NCBI GenBank assembly: GCA_947493695.1
Contig: CANLSF010000004.1
Location: 558,001-622,000, forward strand
Direction of reading: 5' to 3'
Source of the DNA: an uncultured Kiloniellaceae bacterium
GTDB lineage: Bacteria; Pseudomonadota; Alphaproteobacteria; Kiloniellales; Kiloniellaceae
DNA length: 64,000 bases
Positions 46,172 to 55,645 of this stretch are shown piece after piece (the stretch's first letter is position 1; each line of letters opens with the position of its first letter). The translations under genes were made by a program, and so were the position numbers. Under the pieces are notes generated by a model. The model worked only from the letters and a program-made list of their open reading frames with translations. It was not told the origin of the DNA and searched no databases.

Positions 46172-46810
46172 TCAGTCTTCGCTGTCTTTTTTACCGCTTT
46201 TCAGTGTCTCAAGAATCGCGAAGGGATTAACACCCTCGGGTTTCTCGCTCGTTTCATCGTCTTCGCTTTGGGCGCCGCCCTTTCGAACGGCGGAAAAAAC
46301 CTCTCCACCAGGCGCAAGACCCTGCGCCCTTGGATAGGGGTTTATCGCCACAGACAGTTGCTGCGCAACGGCCTCCCCAACATCAATACCCTTCTCTCCA
46401 GCCGGCTCTGGCGGATCGTCCGCTTCCGGGTCGATCAGGATCTCCAGCCCCGCGCCATCGGCCGATTCGGATCTGACCTTCGTCGGATCCAGCGTAAAAC
46501 GCAGAACAAAACTCTCACTCAGCGTCTCTATGACCGGTTCCAGCGTCACCACGCAAGGTTGTTCCACCTCGGCCTCGAAGCGACCTTCGAGCGCCACGAT
46601 ATGATTTCGCCCTTTACGGCGTAAAACCGCATGCACCTTCAGATTCCGTACCGCCGTGACCCCAAACCGCCCGGCCAGAGCTTCGGATTCCTCCGGATCG
46701 GCCACAAAATCACGTTCGATTACGCCGGGTCTCAGGTCATCAACCGAAACCAAACGGCTAAATTCGACAGTATCCTGCCCGCTACCGGCTTCCACAGGGA
46801 CCGTTTTCAC
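46172..46810 (-). CDS. YceD/DUF177 large-rRNA accumulation protein
   Basis: A 212-residue YceD-family protein linked to 23S rRNA metabolism in E. coli and plants. It has the conserved core GRFEAEVEQPCVVTLEPVIETLSESFVLRF with the Cys-Val-Thr signature, and the C-terminal acidic DPEADDPPEPAGEKGIDVGEAVAQQLSVAINPYPR, followed by a Lys/Asp-rich tail. It is directly upstream of rpmF (99 bases) as in other alphaproteobacteria and is probably cotranscribed with it. Gene name not assigned because the alphaproteobacterial copies are divergent. Confidence 0.9.
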   Translation of the reverse strand: MKTVPVEAGSGQDTVEFSRLVSVDDLRPGVIERDFVADPEESEALAGRFGVTAVRNLKVHAVLRRKGRNHIVALEGRFEAEVEQPCVVTLEPVIETLSESFVLRFTLDPTKVRSESADGAGLEILIDPEADDPPEPAGEKGIDVGEAVAQQLSVAINPYPRAQGLAPGGEVFSAVRKGGAQSEDDETSEKPEGVNPFAILETLKSGKKDSED

Positions 46811-46963
46811 CGCTACGCCTTTGAATTTATCCGCAGAAAGCGGCGCACATTAGGTGCACAGCCTATCCCGGTCAACGCCTTTTTGCGCGCAGTTTCGCGC
46901 GACTCTGCTGCGACTCCGGCACACACTCCCCTGGGGCCGGGAATTCACCTCATAACAGCTGGG

Positions 46964-47500
46964 TTATTCAGGCACAGCGCCAAAATCCAGTTCCCCGCGC
47001 GACAGACTATCGATCTGCTGACCGGAAAGCCTCGCAACGACCGCATGAATATAGCCAGTGGCGGCATCGAGCTGTGCAGGACTTGCCTCCACAGTACCGT
47101 ATAGATTCCGCTTTAAAGCAGCTTTCAATGCCTCGTCCCCCTCCTGAAGCCCCGATTCGTATGCCGATATCCGGCCGTAGAAGGCCTGAACCATAGCCTT
47201 GATACGTTTTCCAACTCCGACATCGCCCACACCCATTTCCCGCAGGCTTTGATCCATGTCCAGAAACAGCAGATCGAACAGAGCTTGCGACAGATCCGCC
47301 GTCCGTTCCTGCTCTTGTTTAAGGCGGTTCATCACCAGAAAAACATGCAGAACAATCAGATCGAAGCGCCCGTCCACGCTATCGGGCACGCCGTAAGGGC
47401 CATAAAAAGCCGGCTGACGGGCCTGGGTTACGACGCCTGTATAGAGCGCTCGCGCGGGTTCCTGTAAGGGATCTCGGCCAAAAAGCCTGCCTAAAACCAT
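46964..47500 (-). CDS. Ubiquinol-cytochrome c chaperone (Cbp3-like)
   Basis: A 178-residue member of the ubiquinol-cytochrome c chaperone family, a homologue of mitochondrial Cbp3 that helps cytochrome b assembly. ALYTGVVTQARQPAFYGPYGVPDSVDGRFDLI, LFDLLFLDMDQSLREMGVGD and IKAMVQAFYGRI are characteristic. The ATG at 47500 follows AAGG; the earlier in-frame start at 47536 is charged and not family-like. It is divergent from bamE (198 bases between start codons) and upstream of yceD. Confidence 0.93.
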   Translation of the reverse strand: MVLGRLFGRDPLQEPARALYTGVVTQARQPAFYGPYGVPDSVDGRFDLIVLHVFLVMNRLKQEQERTADLSQALFDLLFLDMDQSLREMGVGDVGVGKRIKAMVQAFYGRISAYESGLQEGDEALKAALKRNLYGTVEASPAQLDAATGYIHAVVARLSGQQIDSLSRGELDFGAVPE

Positions 47501-47698
47501 GTTTTCTCTACCTTGGGACCGGGTTTCACGCTTCACGCGGCGGCGGCGACGCGATATAAAGCGAACAGAGTTATTGAAATGCCTATCTTTACCGCCTTTA
47601 TCAAGATTCGATAAACAGGCCCGGATCGGCTACAAATGATGACAAAGGGCGAGCGGCCCTTGTTTCAAACCGCTTTTTGAGATTAACCGGCGAGATCC

Positions 47699-48205
47699 AT
47701 GCAACGCACATCAAATACAGTCTTTCGACCACACCGCGCCGCCTGGCTGGCCGGCAGCTGTGCAATCGGACTTTTACTGGTCTCCGGCTGCTCCAACAAT
47801 GTCCAGGTTCGCGGCAACCTGCCCGATCCCGAAGTTGTCGGTGAAATCGAGACCGGCGTCCATTCCCGTCGGCAGGTTGCCGAGCGACTCGGTTCACCCT
47901 CGGCGATTTCGACCTTTGAAGATCGAAAATGGTATTATGTCGGTCAAAAGACCACGCAGTTTGCCTTTTTCGAGCCTGAAGTACTGGAACGGAACGTTCT
48001 GGTGGTCACCTTCGACGGCACCGGCAAGGTCGACGAGACCAAGGCTTACACGCTGGCCGATGGGCAGATTATCGACCCGGTCTCCCGAACCACCCCGACA
48101 GAGGGTCGTGAACTGACCGTGTTGCAGCAGATCTTCGGAAACATCGGCGGCAACGTTCCCGGATCGATCCTTGGGGGCGGCATCGAGAGTCAGCGGCCAC
48201 GTTGA
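47699..48205 (+). CDS. bamE: Outer-membrane assembly lipoprotein BamE
   Basis: A 168-residue lipoprotein. The signal ends in a lipobox VSGC (Cys31), and the BamE/SmpA fold follows: EIETGVHSRRQVAERLGSPSAIS, KWYYVGQKT, LVVTFDGTGKVDETKAYTL. BamE supports the BamA-BamD complex that inserts outer-membrane beta-barrels. The C-terminal 40 residues are an alphaproteobacterial extension (TVLQQIFGNIGGNVPGS). Divergent from the cytochrome c chaperone gene; convergent with the metallo-hydrolase gene. Confidence 0.94.
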   Translation: MQRTSNTVFRPHRAAWLAGSCAIGLLLVSGCSNNVQVRGNLPDPEVVGEIETGVHSRRQVAERLGSPSAISTFEDRKWYYVGQKTTQFAFFEPEVLERNVLVVTFDGTGKVDETKAYTLADGQIIDPVSRTTPTEGRELTVLQQIFGNIGGNVPGSILGGGIESQRPR

Positions 48206-48257
48206 TTGCTCTCCGCTCACTCCTGCGGCTTGCAGACGCTGGCGCGCATTGACGCGA

Positions 48258-49118
48258 CTAAAGGGCGTTGAGCGGTATCTTCAGATAGGAGATGCCGTTG
48301 CTCTCTTCTTCCGGCAGAGCTCCGGCGCGGATGTTCACCTGTATTGACGGCAACAGCAGCTCCGGCATCGAGAGGCAGGCATCGCGTTCTGTCCGAAACC
48401 CGATGAACTCTTCCCGGCTTTTGCCTGCGCCCACGTGAACATTCTCGGCACGCTGCTTCGCGACTGTGGTTTCCCAGGCATAGTCACGTCCGTTCGGACC
48501 GTAGTCATGGCACATGAATAGCCTGGTCTCATCGGGCAGTGCCAGGATTCGATGGATCGAATCATACAGAGTGCTGGCGTCACCGCCGGGAAAGTCCACT
48601 CGCGCGGTTCCAAAATCCGGCATGAAGAGCGTGTCTCCGACGAAGGCCGCATCCTCGAAAAGATACGTCACGCAGGCCGGGGTATGACCAGGAGTCGAGA
48701 GCACCCTCCCCTCTAGCGAGCCTAAATTAAACCGCGCGCCATCCTCGAAGAGATGGTCGAACTGCGACCCATCAACCGGAAAAGCCGATTCCAGGTGATA
48801 GAGCCCCTTAAAGACCGACTGCACTGCAACGATATTGGAGCCGACACCGATTTTCCCGCCGAGTTCCGATTTCAGATAACTGCCTGATGAGAGGTGGTCC
48901 GCATGGGCGTGTGTCTCCAGAATCCATCCAACCTCCAGCCCCTGTTCGCGGACGTAGGCAAGAATTTCATCAGCAGCCTCTGTACCGGTCCGGCCTGATT
49001 TCGGATCGTAATCCAACACCGGGTCGATGACTGCACAAGCCGGGCCGCCGTGTTCGGAAACCACATAGCTGACTGTATTGGTCCCTTTGTGGAAAAAACC
49101 CTTAACCTGCGGATTCAT
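48258..49118 (-). CDS. Metallo-beta-lactamase-fold persulfide dioxygenase-like enzyme
   Basis: A 286-residue MBL-fold protein. The metal motif is ILETHAHADHLSSGSYL, followed by STPGHTPACVTYL and FVGDTLFMPDFGTARVDFPGGDA, then LFMCHDYGPNGRDY; this is the pattern of ETHE1/persulfide dioxygenases and Blh-type sulfur dioxygenases, which bind one iron and oxidise glutathione persulfide to sulfite. It lacks a rhodanese domain, so sulfur transfer would need a partner. No sulfide regulator is seen nearby. It is between bamE and hppA; a link is not evident. Confidence 0.85.
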   Translation of the reverse strand: MNPQVKGFFHKGTNTVSYVVSEHGGPACAVIDPVLDYDPKSGRTGTEAADEILAYVREQGLEVGWILETHAHADHLSSGSYLKSELGGKIGVGSNIVAVQSVFKGLYHLESAFPVDGSQFDHLFEDGARFNLGSLEGRVLSTPGHTPACVTYLFEDAAFVGDTLFMPDFGTARVDFPGGDASTLYDSIHRILALPDETRLFMCHDYGPNGRDYAWETTVAKQRAENVHVGAGKSREEFIGFRTERDACLSMPELLLPSIQVNIRAGALPEEESNGISYLKIPLNAL

Positions 49119-49235
49119 GCAATCCCTCCTGTCGAGTCGTTCTGATATTCAAAACATATGTTCTTATTCTCGATATCATCAACGCACATCATTTTGAAGA
49201 CCGCGTGGTTTCCTGAAACGGAAATCCTCAAAAAG

Positions 49236-49283
49236 AAAACCCCGGCCCCCGAATTCATATAGAACCCAGGTGCCGGGGTTTTT
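49236..49283 (-). terminator. Rho-independent terminator after hppA
   Basis: AAAACCCCGGC and GCCGGGGTTTT form an 11-pair stem with a 25-base loop. On the minus strand it is followed by a T-rich tract, TTTTCTTTTT, 42 bases after the hppA stop. It also has T-residues on the plus strand, so it may work both ways. Confidence 0.85.
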
Positions 49284-49324
49284 AGATCAGCGCCCATCAA
49301 TCCAGGGCGAAAACCTGTCTTCTT

Positions 49325-51421
49325 TTAACCTGCGAGGGCTGCCAGAAGCATCAAGGCCACGATGTTGGTGATCTTGATCATCGGGTTGACAGCAGGGCCA
49401 GCGGTATCCTTGTAGGGATCGCCAACCGTGTCGCCCGTCACCGCAGCCTTATGGGCTTCAGAGCCCTTGCCGCCGTGATTGCCGTCCTCGATGTACTTCT
49501 TGGCGTTATCCCAGGCGCCACCGCCGGCGGTCATGGAGATCGCCACGAAGATACCTGTCACGATGACACCCAGCAGCATTGCACCCAACGCCGAAAGCGC
49601 CGCAGCCTGTCCGGCAATCGCATTGATCACGAAATAGAGCACGATCGGCGACAGCACTGGAAGCATCGAAGGAATGATCATTTCCTTGATCGCGGCCTTG
49701 GTCAGCAGGTCGACACAGGTACCGTATTCCGGTTTGCCCGTGCCTTCCATGATGCCCGGGATCTCCTTGAACTGGCGGCGAACCTCGACCACCACGGAAC
49801 CGGCGGCACGACCAACGGCAGTCATGCCCATTGCACCGAAGAGGTACGGCAGCAGTCCACCCATGAAGAGGCCGACGACCACAAAGGGATTCGAAAGCGA
49901 GAAGTCGACGCCTTCCGCCTGGATCGCTCCGGTTTCGATGAAGTGCTCCAGATCGGCGGTGTAGGCCCCGAAGAGGATCAGTGCACCGAGACCGGCAGAG
50001 CCGATGGCGTACCCCTTGGTGACAGCCTTTGTCGTGTTGCCGACCGCATCCAGAGCATCGGTCGTCTTACGCACCGACTCATCCAGCTCCGCCATCTCGG
50101 CAATACCACCGGCATTGTCGGTAACAGGTCCGTAGGCATCGAGGGCGACAACCATACCGGCCAGCGCCAGCATCGTCGTGACCGCAATCGCAATTCCAAG
50201 CACGCCTGCCAGCAGGTAAGTGACGATGATGCCTGCGACGATGATCAGGGCGGGAATCGCAGTCGCTTCCATGGAAATGGCCAGCCCCTGGATCACATTG
50301 GTGCCATGCCCCGTCACCGAGGCTTCAGCAACGCTGCGCACCGGACGGTATTCCGTACTGGTGTAATACTCGGTCACCCAGATCAGGGCGCCGGTAATCA
50401 CCAGTCCGGCAAGGCCGCAATAGAAGAGGTCAGCACCCGTGAATACCGTTTCACCAACCGTGAAGCTGGTACCCGTACCGAGCACCCAGTCCGTGACGAA
50501 CCAAAGCCCGATCGCCGAGAACACTGCCGAAGCAATGAAGCCCTTATAGAGAGCCCCCATGATATTCTGGCTCGCACCGAGGCGGACGAAGAATGTTCCG
50601 ATGACGGAAGTCACGATGCAGACACCGCCGATCACCAGCGGATAAACCATCATCTGGGCCATCACGTCAGTGCCGGCGAAGAAGATCGAGGCCAGGACCA
50701 TGGTTGCGACAATGGTCACAACATAGGTCTCGAAAAGATCTGCAGCCATGCCGGCACAGTCGCCGACGTTGTCGCCAACGTTATCGGCAATTACAGCAGG
50801 ATTACGGGGATCGTCCTCGGGAATACCGGCTTCAACCTTGCCCACCAGATCGGCGCCCACGTCGGCACCCTTGGTGAAAATGCCACCACCGAGACGGGCG
50901 AAGATCGAAATCAGCGAAGCTCCGAAGCCGAGCGCAACGAGGGGAACGATCAGATGACGACCTTCGAAGCCCATGCTCAAGAGGATCGCGTAGTAGCCCG
51001 CAACAGAGAGCAGCGCCAGGCCAGCAACCAGCATTCCGGTGACGGCGCCCGAGCGGAAGGCAACGCTTAGACCCTCCGCAAGGCTCTTACGCGCGGCTTC
51101 CGCAGTCCGCACATTGGCGCGCACAGAGACATTCATTCCGATGTAGCCGGTCAGACCCGACAGCACGGCACCAATCAGAAAGCCGACGCCGTCGGCGATG
51201 CCGAAGACCAGCCAAAGAACGATGAAGATAACAGCGCCAACCATCGCAATGGCCTGGTACTGACGGTTTAGGTAGGCTTGCGCCCCTTCCTGAATTGCTG
51301 CTGCAATTTCCTGCATCCGCGCCGTTCCGGCGTCGGCGGCCAGGACAGAACGCGCTGCCCAGATTCCGTATAGCAGTGCAAACACACCGCAGCCCACGGA
51401 GACCAATAACTCTGTCGACAT
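49325..51421 (-). CDS. hppA: Proton-pumping membrane pyrophosphatase
   Basis: A 698-residue polytopic enzyme (about 16 helices) that couples PPi hydrolysis to H+ export. Catalytic motifs [23 protein letters not shown] and [19 protein letters not shown] are intact, as is [15 protein letters not shown] near the C-terminus. The switch position reads [10 protein letters not shown]; Lys instead of Ala in GNTTxA marks the K+-independent class. It has a strong terminator after it and is a single transcription unit. Its place near thiL/nusB is conserved in relatives, though here five other genes lie between. Confidence 0.97.
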   Translation of the reverse strand: MSTELLVSVGCGVFALLYGIWAARSVLAADAGTARMQEIAAAIQEGAQAYLNRQYQAIAMVGAVIFIVLWLVFGIADGVGFLIGAVLSGLTGYIGMNVSVRANVRTAEAARKSLAEGLSVAFRSGAVTGMLVAGLALLSVAGYYAILLSMGFEGRHLIVPLVALGFGASLISIFARLGGGIFTKGADVGADLVGKVEAGIPEDDPRNPAVIADNVGDNVGDCAGMAADLFETYVVTIVATMVLASIFFAGTDVMAQMMVYPLVIGGVCIVTSVIGTFFVRLGASQNIMGALYKGFIASAVFSAIGLWFVTDWVLGTGTSFTVGETVFTGADLFYCGLAGLVITGALIWVTEYYTSTEYRPVRSVAEASVTGHGTNVIQGLAISMEATAIPALIIVAGIIVTYLLAGVLGIAIAVTTMLALAGMVVALDAYGPVTDNAGGIAEMAELDESVRKTTDALDAVGNTTKAVTKGYAIGSAGLGALILFGAYTADLEHFIETGAIQAEGVDFSLSNPFVVVGLFMGGLLPYLFGAMGMTAVGRAAGSVVVEVRRQFKEIPGIMEGTGKPEYGTCVDLLTKAAIKEMIIPSMLPVLSPIVLYFVINAIAGQAAALSALGAMLLGVIVTGIFVAISMTAGGGAWDNAKKYIEDGNHGGKGSEAHKAAVTGDTVGDPYKDTAGPAVNPMIKITNIVALMLLAALAG

Positions 51422-51583
51422 CTAAGGACATTCCCCCATTTTAAATGATCCGACTCGAACGGTCGGTAAAGGCTTGCTATCAGCGTTAGAAACGCTGAAT
51501 TGCGCAAAAAGGTGCCAGAATCACGTAACGAAGGCAACACCTTGTCCTTGGCCCACCGGGCGGGCGCATGCATGCCGGGAAAA

Positions 51584-52774
51584 TCAGTGCTGCGGAACGG
51601 GCGCCCGGTTTTGACGGCGGAACCACAAGGCGGCGGCGATTACCACAAGGATGGGGATCACGACACCCAGATTGACGACATTCCAGCCGAAGGCATGAAG
51701 CAGAGCCCCAGAGCTCAGTGCGGTCACGGCAACGGTTCCGAAGGTCAAAAATTCATTCAGCGCCTGGACCTTGCCGCGTTCTTCCGGCGTGTGCGTGGAA
51801 GTCAGCAGAACGCTGCCCCCGACATAAAGGAAATTCCATCCCAGGCCCAGCATCACCAGTGCGCTCCAGAACTGGAAGACTTCTATGCCCGAGAGGTTCA
51901 TCGCGATACAGCCTAAAATCAGCGCACCACCGGTCAAAAGGATCGCTTCGACACCAAAGCGCCTGACCAGGCTACCGGTGAAGAATGAGGGTGCGAACAT
52001 CCCCAGCACATGCCACTGGATGACAAAAGCGGAGTCCGCAAAATCATGATTACAGGCCAGCATCGCCAGCGGCGTCGCCGTCATGATCAGATTCATCGAG
52101 CCATATCCGATCATCCCAGCCAGCACAGCTACGATAAAAGCCGGTTGACGCGCAATCTCAGACAGCGGCCGCCCACCTTTGCTGGACACTTCCGGCTTCA
52201 GGTTCGGAATGCGAATGAACTGAACAACCAACAGGACCACGAACGACAGCGCCGAGACGACGAGGAAACTCCCCGCGAAAAAGATAGGTTCAAAGAGATC
52301 CCGTGACCATTTCGCCAGCTCAGGCCCTGCGATGGCGGCAACAATACCGCCTGCCAACACAAGTGAGATTGCCCGGGCCTTGGACTCGGGTTTCGCCGCA
52401 TCCGCAGCGGCGAAGCGATAGTAAGAGGCATGTGCGGCGAAGGCGCCATAGATCAGCGATCCCGCGCAATAAAGCATGAAACTGCGTTCGAATACCGCCA
52501 GGGAACAGATCAGTCCCGCCACGATCCCGATAACGGCACCCTGACTGAAACCATAGCGGCGCCCGAAACGGGACATCATGAAAGATGCCGGTACGGTCGT
52601 GACCATGATCCCAACGAATTGGAGCGCAAAAGGTAGGGTTGCCAGCGAAGCATCGGGCGCAAGATTCTGCCCGACCAGGGCCGCAATCGCGACCATCAGC
52701 ACGTTGCAACAGTTGGCCAGAGCCTGGCAGCCGGCCAGCAGGCCGACATTCCGCATGTTCGAGTCTCGGATCAT
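51584..52774 (-). CDS. MFS transporter
   Basis: About 396 residues with roughly 12 membrane helices. The MFS loop 2-3 motif is seen as SFMMSRFGRRYGFSQGAV. It resembles drug/metabolite exporters but no substrate can be assigned. The ATG at 52774 is used because it begins just before the first helix; ATG 52756 is also possible and an earlier start would add an unrelated polar leader. Ribosome sites are weak for all. It is probably cotranscribed with PhzF-like gene upstream. Confidence 0.85.
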   Translation of the reverse strand: MIRDSNMRNVGLLAGCQALANCCNVLMVAIAALVGQNLAPDASLATLPFALQFVGIMVTTVPASFMMSRFGRRYGFSQGAVIGIVAGLICSLAVFERSFMLYCAGSLIYGAFAAHASYYRFAAADAAKPESKARAISLVLAGGIVAAIAGPELAKWSRDLFEPIFFAGSFLVVSALSFVVLLVVQFIRIPNLKPEVSSKGGRPLSEIARQPAFIVAVLAGMIGYGSMNLIMTATPLAMLACNHDFADSAFVIQWHVLGMFAPSFFTGSLVRRFGVEAILLTGGALILGCIAMNLSGIEVFQFWSALVMLGLGWNFLYVGGSVLLTSTHTPEERGKVQALNEFLTFGTVAVTALSSGALLHAFGWNVVNLGVVIPILVVIAAALWFRRQNRAPVPQH

Positions 52775-52914
52775 CCCCGGACAATAAAGGCCTGATCGAA
52801 ACGGACAAGCCTGAAGAGGCATCTGTGACAATTTATGCCATACTTAGGTGTGCCAGGTATCGGGATACCGTCTGCGCCGACACGAAAGGCAGAACGAACG
52901 GCGTCCGCCTGTCG

Positions 52915-53838
52915 CTACTGGATCTGCAGATGACCCCGCATCACCTGCGCACAGTGTCCTGAGATTTTTACCTCTCTGGGCCACCCATCCCTCTTTGACA
53001 CCTGGAGTCCGATTTTACTGGGGCGCCCCATCTCCACACCCTGATCGATATCGATATTGAAAGTGGCATCCACCTGCGGAGCCAGTGTGGAAAGATAGGC
53101 CCCCAGTGCGGCGGACGCGCTTCCTGTCGCCGGGTCTTCGAAATTTCCGCTCAAGGGCGCAAACATCCGTGCGCGAAGCCGCTCAACACCATCGCCCAGG
53201 CGCGCATAGACAAAGGTGGAAAAGCGCCCCGATAGATCCGCCAGCCCATAGGTCTTTGCCGCTTCTGAGAAGGCATCGAAATGTGCTCGGGCTCGGCCCA
53301 AGGACTCCAGCTTCACCTCGGCGGTGTAAAAAGGCAGTCCGACGGAGACACTCACCGGCACGTGGTTATGAAGCAGTATTTCGTCGGGCTGCAGCCCGAT
53401 GCATGCGGCCATTGCATCCGGATCGATTCTATTGCCGACGACCAGCTCCTTAGGCGCGGTAATCGTCGCGCCGCATACGCCGTCAGCGCCGCCGACAAGT
53501 GAAACATCCACCAACCCCGCGGCCTCTTCAAAACACATCGTCTCGCCAACCTGAGCCCCGAAGACACTCTGCTGACGGGCCAGGACGTAAGCAGTGCCGA
53601 CGTTCGGGTGCCCGGCGAAAGGCACTTCCTGAGCACGGGTGAAGATCCTCACCTGGGCCGTATTGTCTGGATCTGCTGGAGGAAGGACGAAGGTTGTCTC
53701 GGCAAAATTGAATTCCGCTGCGATCTGCTGCATCTGAGAGCTCTGCAAGCCGCGCGCGTCCGTAATCACAGCCAATTGGTTACCGCCGAACTGTTTGTCC
53801 GTGAAGACATCGACCACGACATAGGGCGCTTCAAGCAT
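52915..53838 (-). CDS. PhzF-family isomerase
   Basis: A 307-residue protein of the PhzF/diaminopimelate-epimerase-fold family. [26 protein letters not shown] and [12 protein letters not shown] (with the catalytic Glu) are at the N-terminus, [15 protein letters not shown] follows, and [15 protein letters not shown] is near the C-terminus, all typical. Members isomerise small metabolites, but substrates differ widely, so none is given. ATG 53838 has a strong GGAGGAA site; an in-frame start at 53922 is unlikely. The gene is 140 bases upstream of the MFS gene on the same strand. Confidence 0.92.
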   Translation of the reverse strand: MLEAPYVVVDVFTDKQFGGNQLAVITDARGLQSSQMQQIAAEFNFAETTFVLPPADPDNTAQVRIFTRAQEVPFAGHPNVGTAYVLARQQSVFGAQVGETMCFEEAAGLVDVSLVGGADGVCGATITAPKELVVGNRIDPDAMAACIGLQPDEILLHNHVPVSVSVGLPFYTAEVKLESLGRARAHFDAFSEAAKTYGLADLSGRFSTFVYARLGDGVERLRARMFAPLSGNFEDPATGSASAALGAYLSTLAPQVDATFNIDIDQGVEMGRPSKIGLQVSKRDGWPREVKISGHCAQVMRGHLQIQ

Positions 53839-54059
53839 CTCACTTCCTCCATCTACTTGCGTCATCCCTTCTATAAATCCGACACGTAAACGCCAGGCAA
53901 GGATGGAGTTGTATGGTGACAATCTCGCGCAGGAGCTCTTGATGCGCCGGAGATTTGCAGCTGAAACCCCTCAACTATACAGCGACGAATTCCCGCGACG
54001 CCTTGGACGAATGCTGCAATGCTGAACGCAGTGTTCCCACAGGCCAAACGGATCTTCCC

Positions 54060-54497
54060 ATGCTACAGCCCGTCCTCTTCGCCACCCTGGCCGCCATCGG
54101 CAATGCGATCTTCGTTTATGGCCAACGCGGGGCCGCCACATCCGCGAACCCCTTCCTCTTCATGGGCTTCGCTGTGCTCGCCTGCCTGGCGTTTTTCTCC
54201 GTTGCGGTCCTTGCCTACAGAACCCCCGAAGACACCGCCTATCTGGCCGCGAACTGGCGGATGATCCTGCTCAGCGGCTTCGGGTTTTTCGTGACCTTCA
54301 TCGGCTTTTTTCTGCTGTTCAACAAATTCGGCGCCTCGCAGTACACCCTCTATGCCGTGATCTCGATCCTCACCACATCGATCGGTGTCGGGGTGTTTCT
54401 TTACCGCGAAAGCATCAATGCCTATCAGATTGCCGGAACGGCTCTGGCCGTAGCTGCAATCGTGCTCTTCTCATACGGCAAGGCAAAAAGCGGTTGA
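54060..54497 (+). CDS. EamA-like small membrane protein, five helices
   Basis: A 145-residue membrane protein with five hydrophobic segments (for example ATLAAIGNAIFVYG, GFAVLACLAFFSVAVL, ILTTSIGVGVFLYRE and GTALAVAAIVLFSYG). The C-terminal half looks like the second half of an EamA/DMT transporter (five helices), so it may work as a dimer, like half-size DMT proteins. The substrate is unknown. The ATG at 54060 has GGATC upstream; an in-frame ATG-less leader from 53955 is polar and unlikely. It converges with the YCII gene, 10 bases between the ends. Confidence 0.78.
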   Translation: MLQPVLFATLAAIGNAIFVYGQRGAATSANPFLFMGFAVLACLAFFSVAVLAYRTPEDTAYLAANWRMILLSGFGFFVTFIGFFLLFNKFGASQYTLYAVISILTTSIGVGVFLYRESINAYQIAGTALAVAAIVLFSYGKAKSG

Positions 54498-54507
54498 GGC
54501 GTTTCAA

Positions 54508-54804
54508 TCAGATCTGCCGCTTTCCACCCGCAAAGACCTGGGTCCACTGCAAAATGCGGATCGACTTACGCAAGCCCGTGGGCCAAAAAGGGTCTTCCTC
54601 GACCAGCACTTGAACAGCCTGCGCGTCTTCCGCCGTAACCAGCCACAATCCTCCGGCAGGCTGGCCACTGGCCGTATCCTTCATCGGTCCTGCAGCCGTG
54701 ATCCTGCTCGCATTGCGCTCCAGGAATGCAAGGTGAGCCGCCATATAGACGCTGCGTTGATCCGAATGTTTTTCATCGTCTTCGAATAGAACGGCGTAAA
54801 TCAT
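54508..54804 (-). CDS. YCII-family protein
   Basis: A 98-residue YCII-like ferredoxin-fold protein: MIYAVLFEDD...HLAFLERNASRITAAGPMKD, then PAGGLWLVTAEDAQAVQVLVEEDPFWPTG. The conserved His (AAHLAFL) and Asp (EDPF) of the family are present. Homologues are putative hydrolases/isomerases or oxygenases acting on small molecules; no substrate can be assigned. ATG has an excellent CGGAGGT site. Convergent with the EamA-like gene and 110 bases from the FliL-like gene end. Confidence 0.9.
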   Translation of the reverse strand: MIYAVLFEDDEKHSDQRSVYMAAHLAFLERNASRITAAGPMKDTASGQPAGGLWLVTAEDAQAVQVLVEEDPFWPTGLRKSIRILQWTQVFAGGKRQI

Positions 54805-54914
54805 TGATACCTCCGGCAGTGTGTCTATTTCGCATGCCGGAGACTGCCCAAAGTGAGCTTGAGCTTAAATCTGGAATTTCGCAGTTGAGGTCGGCGGAAA
54901 TGCCGCTTGCCAGA

Positions 54915-55352
54915 TTAGCCCGGGTATCCGGCCTCTTTGAGCTCAATGCCGCGGATGATCTCTTTGCCCACCACCTTCTCGGCAACAGTAATCAGACGTT
55001 CCTTCACGATGTCGCCGTCATAGCCACGGTCGGTCACGTACTTGAGCGCGAAGAGAGCATGAAGTTCGGAGAAGAGCATATCTCGCAATTTTGGCTTATA
55101 GAGCTCGGCCCGAACCAGGTTCTCACCCTCGGGGATTTCAAGCGTCACCAGCATTGAGACACGGCTGGTAATACGGCCCCGTTCAATGATCGGCAGGATC
55201 ATCGGCTGGAATGCGACAAAACCGGACTCAATCACCGGCTCTTCGACAACCTCCTCCTCGCCATCGGGTTCGCGCAGCAAAAACCACCACGCAGCACCGC
55301 CTGCTCCCCCCAACAGGAGTAGGAATACCAAGAGGAGGATCGCAATGCGCAT
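54915..55352 (-). CDS. FliL-like membrane protein, orphan
   Basis: A 145-residue single-pass membrane protein. MRIAILLLVFLLLLGGAGGAAWWFLL is the helix; an acidic linker (EEEVVEEP) leads to a beta/alpha domain (RITSRVSMLVTLEIPEGENLVRAELYKPKLRDMLFSELHAL) that reads like the FliL periplasmic domain. FliL stabilises flagellar stators. No other flagellar gene is in the window, so it may be an orphan or a related stomatin-like periplasmic protein. The ATG at 55352 is chosen; a TTG at 55382 is possible, and neither has a strong site. Confidence 0.7.
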   Translation of the reverse strand: MRIAILLLVFLLLLGGAGGAAWWFLLREPDGEEEVVEEPVIESGFVAFQPMILPIIERGRITSRVSMLVTLEIPEGENLVRAELYKPKLRDMLFSELHALFALKYVTDRGYDGDIVKERLITVAEKVVGKEIIRGIELKEAGYPG

Positions 55353-55645
55353 AAACGAAGACCGCCAAGATTCATCGAACAAGTCGCGAGGAAGACTCCC
55401 TGCGACCTTAAGCAGTGGTAACCCAGCATGATGAATGAAAGGTAAAGTAAGGCCTTAAAAACAGTATTTTTGCTTTTTAAAACAATGAGAAAAGCCGCGG
55501 CGTTAGAGATCTTACAGAGGACTTAAGCGCTAATTAAAGCGGAATGCGTTTTTCAGAATCCCTGGGTTTCAAAATCCGCGGTCGAATTCAGCGACATGCT
55601 GGTTGAGAGGTAGTGAATTTTGAACCAGCTCAAACCTATTCCGGT

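Noticed and set aside
49451-51070. Long open frame (539 codons) on the plus strand
   Set aside because: Antisense to hppA; composition is His/Arg/Gln-rich as expected of a shadow frame.
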